Source: Alphaproteobacteria bacterium (GTDB taxonomy: Bacteria > Pseudomonadota > Alphaproteobacteria > Sphingomonadales > Sphingomonadaceae). Taken from it: DNA of 64,000 nt. The notes under the pieces are model-generated. The model was not told the origin of the DNA, made no database searches, and saw only the letters and a program-made list of their open reading frames with translations. The position numbers were made by a program, and so were the translations under genes. The DNA is taken from the NCBI GenBank assembly GCA_005883305.1, contig VBAC01000001.1, forward strand, positions 124,001-188,000. Direction: 5' to 3'. Positions 59,208 to 64,000 of the stretch are shown piece by piece (within the stretch, counting starts at the first letter, position 1; each line of letters begins with the position of its first letter).

Positions 59208-60335
59208 TTAATCGACATCTTCCACTTCGACCTTCTCGCCGGTGACCCGCTGCGAGAGCGCGGCGGCCATGAAGCGGTCGAGATCGCCGTCGAGCACGTC
59301 GCCCGGCGCGGTGGAGGTGACGCCCGTCCTGAGATCCTTCACCAGCTGGTAGGGCTGCAGCACGTAGGAGCGGATCTGGTGGCCCCAGCCGATGTCGGTC
59401 TTGGCCGCCGCGGTGGCGTTCGCCTCCACTTCGCGCTTGCGCAGCTCGTTCTCGTAGAGCCGGGCGCGAAGCTGGTTGTAGGCCTCGGCGCGGTTCTTGT
59501 GCTGCGATCGCTGGTTCTGGCACTGGACGACGATGCCCGTCGGCAAATGCGTGATGCGCACCGCCGAATCGGTGGTGTTGATATGCTGCCCGCCGGCGCC
59601 CGAGGCGCGGTAGGTGTCGATCCTGAGGTCGCCCTCGTTGACCTCGATGTCGATATTCTCGTCGACCACCGGATAGACCCAGACGCTCGAAAAGCTCGTG
59701 TGGCGCCGCGCGTTGCTGTCATAGGGGCTGATCCGCACCAGCCGGTGAACGCCGCTCTCGGTCTTGGCATAGCCATAAGCATTCTCGCCCTTGACCAGCA
59801 GGGTCGCCGACTTGATCCCGGCCTGCTCGCCGGCATGATAGTCGATGAGCTCGACCTTGTAGCGGTGGCGCTCGGCCCAGCGCGTGTACATGCGCTGGAG
59901 CATCTCGGCCCAGTCCTGGCTCTCTGTGCCGCCGGCGCCTGCATTGACCTCGATATAGGTGTCGTTGGCGTCGGCCTCGCCCGCGAGCAGCGCCGCGACC
60001 TTGTCCTTCTCCGACCGGTCGGCGAGCTCGGCGAGCGCCTTGACCGCGTCGTCGACCAGCCCTTCGTCTCCCTCGGCCTCGGCCATCTCCATCAGCTCGA
60101 CCGTGTCGGCCAGCTCGCGCTCGATCGCTCGCGTCGCGCCGATCGCTTCCTCGAGCCTGCGCCGCTCGCGCATGACGATTTGCGCCGCCTTGGGATCGTC
60201 CCATAGGGTCGAATCCTCGACCTTGTCGTTGAGCTCCTCAAGCCGCTTCAGCGCCCGGTCCCAGTCGAGGAACCGGCGCAGGAGCGCGAGGGCCGACCGG
60301 ATCTGGTCGATAGAGGCTTGCGCTTCGGCGCGCAT
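59208..60335 (-). CDS. prfB: Peptide chain release factor 2
   Basis: This 375-residue factor releases peptides at UGA and UAA. The GGQ motif is in [18 protein letters not shown]. The stop-codon reading loop is [20 protein letters not shown], with SPY in place of the SPF of Escherichia coli; this variant is, to my knowledge, usual in alphaproteobacteria. The ending [13 protein letters not shown] fits RF2. Start is ATG 60335 (MRAEAQAS), which removes a short leader in the same frame. No in-frame UGA or slippery CTTTGA site is present, so the autoregulatory +1 frameshift of enterobacterial prfB is absent. Confidence 0.95.
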   Translation of the reverse strand: MRAEAQASIDQIRSALALLRRFLDWDRALKRLEELNDKVEDSTLWDDPKAAQIVMRERRRLEEAIGATRAIERELADTVELMEMAEAEGDEGLVDDAVKALAELADRSEKDKVAALLAGEADANDTYIEVNAGAGGTESQDWAEMLQRMYTRWAERHRYKVELIDYHAGEQAGIKSATLLVKGENAYGYAKTESGVHRLVRISPYDSNARRHTSFSSVWVYPVVDENIDIEVNEGDLRIDTYRASGAGGQHINTTDSAVRITHLPTGIVVQCQNQRSQHKNRAEAYNQLRARLYENELRKREVEANATAAAKTDIGWGHQIRSYVLQPYQLVKDLRTGVTSTAPGDVLDGDLDRFMAAALSQRVTGEKVEVEDVD

Positions 60336-60356
60336 GAACTGAATCTCCAATTCAAT

Positions 60357-60436
60357 CGTCATTCCCGCGAAGGCGGGAATCCAGCTTTTCTATCTCGGCG
60401 GAAGGCAGCTGGATTCCCGCTTTCGCGGGAATGACG
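60357..60436. repeat. Inverted repeat CGTCATTCCCGCGAAGGCGGGAAT
   Basis: Left arm 60357-60386 (starting CGTCATTCCCGCGAAGGCGG) and right arm 60407-60436 (ending TTTCGCGGGAATGACG) are near-perfect complements over 30 bases, spaced by 20 bases. The layout is as at 40340 with compensating stem changes (TCCCGC/GCGGGA here, CCCGGC/GCCGGG there). It separates the genes for PBP1A and RF2. Confidence 0.88.
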
Positions 60437-60450
60437 AGGATGGCGCGGAC

Positions 60451-62976
60451 CTAATAGATGCCGCCCTCGCTTTGCAAGAAGTCGCTGTCGCGATGATCGG
60501 TGCGGGCGGTCGCGGCGGCGACCCGGCGGGGAGCCGCGCGGGCCATCTCCTCGCGGGTTGCGGTGCGGCGCGGCTCGCTTTCGGGCTTGAACGCTTCCCA
60601 GATCACCGCGGCGTGCGGATCGTTCGCCGGCCAGATTCCGAAGGCGCGGTGCCCGGAGCGCCGGTCGATCGCCACCATCCTGACGCCGTAGGGCGCACGG
60701 AACGGGATCACCGGCATGCCTTCGAACGATTCGCGCGCGAACTGGCGGAAGATCGGCGCTGCGAGCGTTCCGCCCTGGGCATAGCCGCCCATCGGCCGCG
60801 GCCGATCGAAGCCCATATAGACCCCGGCGACGATCTGTTGCGATCCCCCGATGAACCAGACGTTGGTCGGGCCGGAGGTCGTCCCCGTCTTGCCGAACAG
60901 GGGCCGGCCGAGATCGCGCAATATGGTGGCGGTGCCGCGCTGGACGACGCCTTCGAGCATGTGGACGATCTGGTAGGCGGTCATCGGATCGACAACCTGG
61001 CGGGTGCGAAGCGGCGGGCGAGGCATCGGCCGCCCGTTCCAGTCCGGCGCGTTGCAGCCCTCGCACGGACGGGTGTCGGCCCGCCAGATCGCGCGCCCAT
61101 GGCGGTCCTGGATATAGTCGATCAGCGTCGGGGTCATCGCCCGGCCCTGATTGGCGAAGGTAGCGAAGGCGTTGACCATCCGCGACACGGTCGTCTCCCC
61201 GGCGCCCAGCGCGATGGCGAGATAGGGCCGGTAGTCGCCGACTCCCATCTGGCGCGCGCGGCGAACGACGTTGGTCATTCCGATCTGGTTGGCGGTGCGC
61301 ACCGTCATCAGGTTGCGCGACTGTTCGAGGCCCCAGCGCATCGTCTGCGGGCCGGCATAGCCGCCGGAGAAGTTGCGGAAGCATTTCTGCTGCGGCGTGC
61401 CCTGGTTGGTGCAGAACGGGCCGTCGATGATGATCGAGGCGGGTGTCATTCCGTTGTCGAGCGCCGCCGAATAGACGATCGGCTTGAACGTCGATCCGGG
61501 CTGGCGCAGCGCCTGGGTGGCGCGGTTGAAGTTCGCGCCGCGAACGTCCCAGCCGCCCTGCATCGCGAGGACCCGGCCCGAGCCGACCTCCTCGACCACC
61601 ATCCCGCCCGAGATTTCGGGGATGGAGCGAAGCGCCCAAACATTGCCGGCGCCGCCGCCTTCCTGCTCGACGGCGATCACCGCGCCGGGGCGCAGGGCGT
61701 CGAAAGCGGAGCCTCCCGAGCCGCGCCGGGGCATCGAGGCGAGGCTTGCCGGCATTTGCCCGGTCGAGCCGTCGGTGAAGCCGAGCGTCGCGCTGCCACC
61801 TTCCTTTGACAGGACGACGGCCGAGCGCCAGGCGCCGGGGCCGAGCGGGGCGACGGCGAGCTGGCTTCGCCAGTCCCTCGAAATGTCGATGGTCAGGCCC
61901 GGATCGCGCCAGCCGCGGCCGCGCTCGTAGCGGGCGAGGCCGTCGCGAAGCGCCGCCTCGGCGGAGCGCTGCATGTCGGGATTGTAGGAGGTCCGCACCC
62001 AAAGGCCGCCGGCATAGACGCTGTTGGGGTGATCGGGCGACGCGCTCTCGCCGTAGCGCTCGATCAAATTGCGGCGGACTTCCTCCATGAAATAGCCGCC
62101 GACATTGCGGGTGATGTCCTGCCCGGTGCCGCGCGCCGTCTCGATCGGCGTGGCGAGCGCCTCGTCATATTGCGCGCGGGTGATGAAATTGTTGCGGAGC
62201 ATCTCGTTCAGCACGAAATTGCGCCGCTGCAGCGCGCGGTCGTGGTGGCGGACCGGATCATAGTTGGACGGCGATTTGGGAAGGATGGCGAGGAAGGCGC
62301 ATTCGGCGACCGAAAGCTGGCCGACGTCCTTGTTGAAATAGGCCCTGGCGGCGGCCTGGACGCCATAGGCGTTCCGGCCGAGGAAGATCTGGTTGAGGTA
62401 GAGCTCGAGGATCTGCTCCTTCGACAGCGCCGATTCGATTCGCCGGGCGAGGAAAGCTTCGCGGATCTTTCGGGTCACCGAATATTCGTCGCCGACGAAG
62501 AAGATCTTGGCGACCTGCTGGGTGATGGTCGATCCGCCGCGCGCGCGTTCGCCCGACCCTGCCTTGGAGACATAGTCCCAGACCGCGCCGACCATGCCCG
62601 GATAGTCGATTCCGCTGTGCGAGAAGAAGGTCCGGTCCTCCGCCGCGAGGAAGGCGTTGATCAGCGGGACCGGGAATTCCTCGTAGGCGAGCTGGACTCG
62701 CCGTTCGCGGGCGAAGCTCTGCACCGGAGCGCCGTTCACGTCGCGGACGTAGGTCGGCAGGATCGGCTCGTAGCTCAGCAGGCTCTCGGCCGAGGGCAGG
62801 CCGCGGGCGAACAGCAGCCAGAGGATGAAGTAGAGCACCACCGGGATGGCGGCGAGGATCGCCAGCCAGCGCACCCAGCGCCGCTTCCAGGCGCGCCCCA
62901 CGAAGGCGCGGGCGCCGGCGATTCGGCTGTCGGTGCGGCGGAGGGTGATGCGCTGGGCGGGCTGGTCGGCACTCAT
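60451..62976 (-). CDS. mrcA: Class A penicillin-binding protein 1A
   Basis: This 841-residue bifunctional enzyme builds and cross-links peptidoglycan. It has a basic N-terminus and one membrane helix (WLAILAAIPVVLYFILWLLF, about 37-57). The glycosyltransferase domain has AAEDRTFFSHSGIDYPGMVG and GGSTITQQVAKIFFV, then RRIESALSKEQILELYLNQI. The transpeptidase domain has QPGSTFKPIVYSAAL (Ser nucleophile with STFK), SxN near EQSRNLMTV and GKTGTTSGPTNVWFIGG. The Pro/Ala-rich tail is short. It stands alone between the repeat 60357 and the toxin-antitoxin-like genes. The mrcA symbol is by family size and motifs. Confidence 0.93.
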   Translation of the reverse strand: MSADQPAQRITLRRTDSRIAGARAFVGRAWKRRWVRWLAILAAIPVVLYFILWLLFARGLPSAESLLSYEPILPTYVRDVNGAPVQSFARERRVQLAYEEFPVPLINAFLAAEDRTFFSHSGIDYPGMVGAVWDYVSKAGSGERARGGSTITQQVAKIFFVGDEYSVTRKIREAFLARRIESALSKEQILELYLNQIFLGRNAYGVQAAARAYFNKDVGQLSVAECAFLAILPKSPSNYDPVRHHDRALQRRNFVLNEMLRNNFITRAQYDEALATPIETARGTGQDITRNVGGYFMEEVRRNLIERYGESASPDHPNSVYAGGLWVRTSYNPDMQRSAEAALRDGLARYERGRGWRDPGLTIDISRDWRSQLAVAPLGPGAWRSAVVLSKEGGSATLGFTDGSTGQMPASLASMPRRGSGGSAFDALRPGAVIAVEQEGGGAGNVWALRSIPEISGGMVVEEVGSGRVLAMQGGWDVRGANFNRATQALRQPGSTFKPIVYSAALDNGMTPASIIIDGPFCTNQGTPQQKCFRNFSGGYAGPQTMRWGLEQSRNLMTVRTANQIGMTNVVRRARQMGVGDYRPYLAIALGAGETTVSRMVNAFATFANQGRAMTPTLIDYIQDRHGRAIWRADTRPCEGCNAPDWNGRPMPRPPLRTRQVVDPMTAYQIVHMLEGVVQRGTATILRDLGRPLFGKTGTTSGPTNVWFIGGSQQIVAGVYMGFDRPRPMGGYAQGGTLAAPIFRQFARESFEGMPVIPFRAPYGVRMVAIDRRSGHRAFGIWPANDPHAAVIWEAFKPESEPRRTATREEMARAAPRRVAAATARTDHRDSDFLQSEGGIY

Positions 62977-63087
62977 ACCGGCGCCGGTCTAGCGGATGGG
63001 CGGGGAGGGGGAAAGTGTTCGGTGCGGGCGAAAGTTGAGGCTGACGGGCGGCTGGCCGAATCCGGCAAATCGGCTAATCCCTGAAGC

Positions 63088-63390
63088 GTGACGCTGACGG
63101 TTCTGCAAACACCGACCTACGCCCGCTGGTTTGCCGGCCTTCGCGACGAGCGTGCCAAGGCGCGCATTCTCGCTCGTATTCGCCGGGTCTCGGTTGGAAA
63201 TTTCGGCGATGCGAAGTCGGTCGGCGAAGGTGTCAGCGAGCTGCGGATCGACTATGGGCCGGGCTATCGCGTCTACTTCACCCAGCGTGGTGCGACACTC
63301 CTATTGTTGCTGACCGGAGGTGACAAATCGCGTCAGTGGGCCGATATTGCGAAGGCGCGCGAGATCGCCGCGCAGTGGGAAGGTGAATGA
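63088..63390 (+). CDS. RelE/ParE-superfamily toxin (HigB-like)
   Basis: This 100-residue protein matches the TIGR02683-type addiction-module killer proteins over its length. TPTYARWFAGLRDERAKARI is followed by RRVSVGNFGDAKSVGEGVSE, LRIDYGPGYRVYFTQRGATL, and the C-terminal LLLLTGGDKSRQWADIAKA. These toxins cleave mRNA on the ribosome or block growth. It starts with GTG at 63088 and overlaps the antitoxin-like gene by four bases. The conserved Arg, Tyr and Lys of the fold are present, so it may be active. Confidence 0.9.
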   Translation: MTLTVLQTPTYARWFAGLRDERAKARILARIRRVSVGNFGDAKSVGEGVSELRIDYGPGYRVYFTQRGATLLLLLTGGDKSRQWADIAKAREIAAQWEGE

Positions 63391-63632
63391 TGGGCATCGA
63401 AACCACCAAGTGGGACGCCGCGGACCATCTGGCCAGTACGGAGGCCGTGCTCGCGTATCTCGAAGCGATATTCGAGGACGGCGACCCGGAGTTGGTTGCC
63501 GCCGCGCTCAACGACGTCGCTCGCGCCAAAGGTCTGGACAGTTCCGAGCAGCTGACTGGCGCGACGGACCTGTCGTCCGTGATCCGCACCCTGAAATCGC
63601 TGGGGCTGGAGCTGACGGCGAAGGTTGCATAG
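63387..63632 (+). CDS. HigA-like antitoxin lacking the recognition helix
   Basis: This 81-residue partner of the preceding toxin starts with the family hallmark TKWDAADHLASTEAVLAYLE, then AIFEDGDPELVAAALNDVAR. Homologues (about 95-100 residues) then have a helix-turn-helix of the form ARETGLSREGLYKALS before a final VLKALGLKL. Here ARAKGLDSSEQLTGATDLSS passes straight to VIRTLKSLGLELTAKVA, so the recognition helix appears deleted by about a dozen residues. It may still bind the toxin but not the operator. Overlap with the toxin gene is ATGA. Confidence 0.8.
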   Translation: MMGIETTKWDAADHLASTEAVLAYLEAIFEDGDPELVAAALNDVARAKGLDSSEQLTGATDLSSVIRTLKSLGLELTAKVA

Positions 63633-63656
63633 CTCGATGAGGCTGAGCCGATATCG

Positions 63657-63923
63657 ATGATCAGGGTCGTTTCGATCCGGCCGGCAGGCGGGGCGGCGCT
63701 GGAGCTTGGCTTCAGCGACGGCAGCAGCGGCATCTGGTCGGCAAAGGCGCTGATCGCGCGCGACACGGTCCTGACCCGCCCGCTTGCCGGCACTGCCTAT
63801 TTCGCGCGCGCGTTCATCGAGGCTGGCGCGCTCGCCTGGCCGAATCGGTTGGAATTGTCGGCTCACAGCCTGCAGCGGCGGCTGGATGAAGCGGGCCTCC
63901 TGCGGCGGGAGGCGGCTTGCTGA
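63657..63923 (+). CDS. DUF2442 protein
   Basis: This 88-residue protein has the DUF2442 core: VVSIRPAGGAALELGFSDGS followed by GIWSAKALIARDTVLTRPLA, and ALAWPNRLELSAHSLQRRLD as the conserved helix at the C-terminal end. DUF2442 proteins are often antitoxin-like partners of DUF4160 proteins. No DUF4160 gene lies beside it within the window, but the next unit (63917 on) reads as the start of another DUF2442 domain. It follows the HigB/HigA-like pair by 24 bases. Confidence 0.8.
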   Translation: MIRVVSIRPAGGAALELGFSDGSSGIWSAKALIARDTVLTRPLAGTAYFARAFIEAGALAWPNRLELSAHSLQRRLDEAGLLRREAAC

Positions 63924-63997
63924 CCATTTCGGCCAGGCCCACCGCGGTCCGCTTTGACGACGCGATGATGTGGGTCGATCTCGAGCGGGTGATTTAA
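63917..63997 (+). pseudogene. Fragment of a second DUF2442 gene, apparently frameshifted at the window end
   Basis: A TTG at 63917 overlaps the previous stop by seven bases. It begins a frame reading LLTISARPTAVRFDDAMMWV then DLERVI before TAA at 63995. DUF2442 proteins typically start ARPxAVRFDDxxxWVxLxDGR and continue into VPLAWFPRL, so the stop comes right where the conserved part should continue. Removing one T of the TTT at 63993-63995 would restore the frame (RVIKV). The window ends three bases later, so this is a suspicion; a sequencing error is equally possible. Confidence 0.45.
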
Positions 63998-64000
63998 GGT

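Noticed and set aside
59208-60362. Programmed +1 frameshift in prfB
   Set aside because: The reading frame is continuous from the start; no in-frame UGA or slippery site is present.
60340-60460. Riboswitch upstream of prfB
   Set aside because: The structured sequence is an inverted repeat of a dispersed family with a close relative at 40340, not a ligand-binding fold.

Overview
The window reads as chromosomal DNA of a high-GC alphaproteobacterium, most likely of the order Sphingomonadales (Sphingomonas or a close relative). The basis is the uniformly GC-rich codon use, alphaproteobacterial protein types (an SPY-variant RF2 without a frameshift site, a plant-type GshA, a DUF3035 lipoprotein beside lspA, a DipZ-like CcdA-thioredoxin fusion) and short palindromic repeats of kinds common in this group. 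No rRNA, CRISPR array, transposase or integrase was seen. No stretch of more than about 300 bases lacks a gene.

Bases 1-16,200 form the accessory-looking part. A 55-residue peptide gene (974-1141, minus) has a bacteriocin-type double-glycine leader followed by a Gly-rich then Ser/Lys-repeat basic core, and ends at a perfect hairpin terminator. Beside it lie a ParB-like unknown (truncated by the window edge), a PglK/MsbA-like ABC exporter with two glycosyltransferases (plus strand), and a minus-strand operon of TolC, a LapB-type ABC transporter, HlyD and a third glycosyltransferase. After an nhaA antiporter gene come two paralogous proteins, each with a putative beta-barrel (cupin-like) part and a HEAT-like tail. 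Behind them is a second small hydrophobic peptide gene (14713-14859), and then an ECF sigma factor with a membrane partner. My best hypothesis is a peptide production and export locus, but no single gene proves it.

Bases 16,284-34,500 are mostly housekeeping: tRNA-Gly, a DUF3592 protein, a PilZ protein, an isoprenylcysteine methyltransferase-like protein, the rsmE-gshA-pip operon, a DUF4160/DUF2442-HTH toxin-antitoxin-like pair, ubiA, pmbA with an inositol-monophosphatase-like gene, a retropepsin-like protease, mrp, hflK-hflC and degP. Bases 34,500-51,000 hold an OPT transporter, an M1 aminopeptidase, a ketopantoate-reductase-like gene, queF, an AI-2E-type permease followed by an M28 peptidase and the DipZ-like fusion, sseA-metC-mscS, and a TorF-type outer membrane protein. 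Bases 51,000-63,000 hold ileS-lspA-DUF3035, ribF with a phosphodiesterase, folA-thyA, a short RadC-like protein, a lipoprotein-like methyltransferase, prfB and PBP1A. The right end carries a HigB/HigA-like pair and two DUF2442 units, the second apparently broken.

The clearest genome-level oddity is a family of about 100-bp palindromic elements (36452, 52849, 56801, 59079). One copy sits in frame inside ileS and is translated, resembling the Rickettsia palindromic elements in behaviour. A second family (45787 and 58223) has 14-bp terminal inverted repeats, and one copy carries a nested hairpin.
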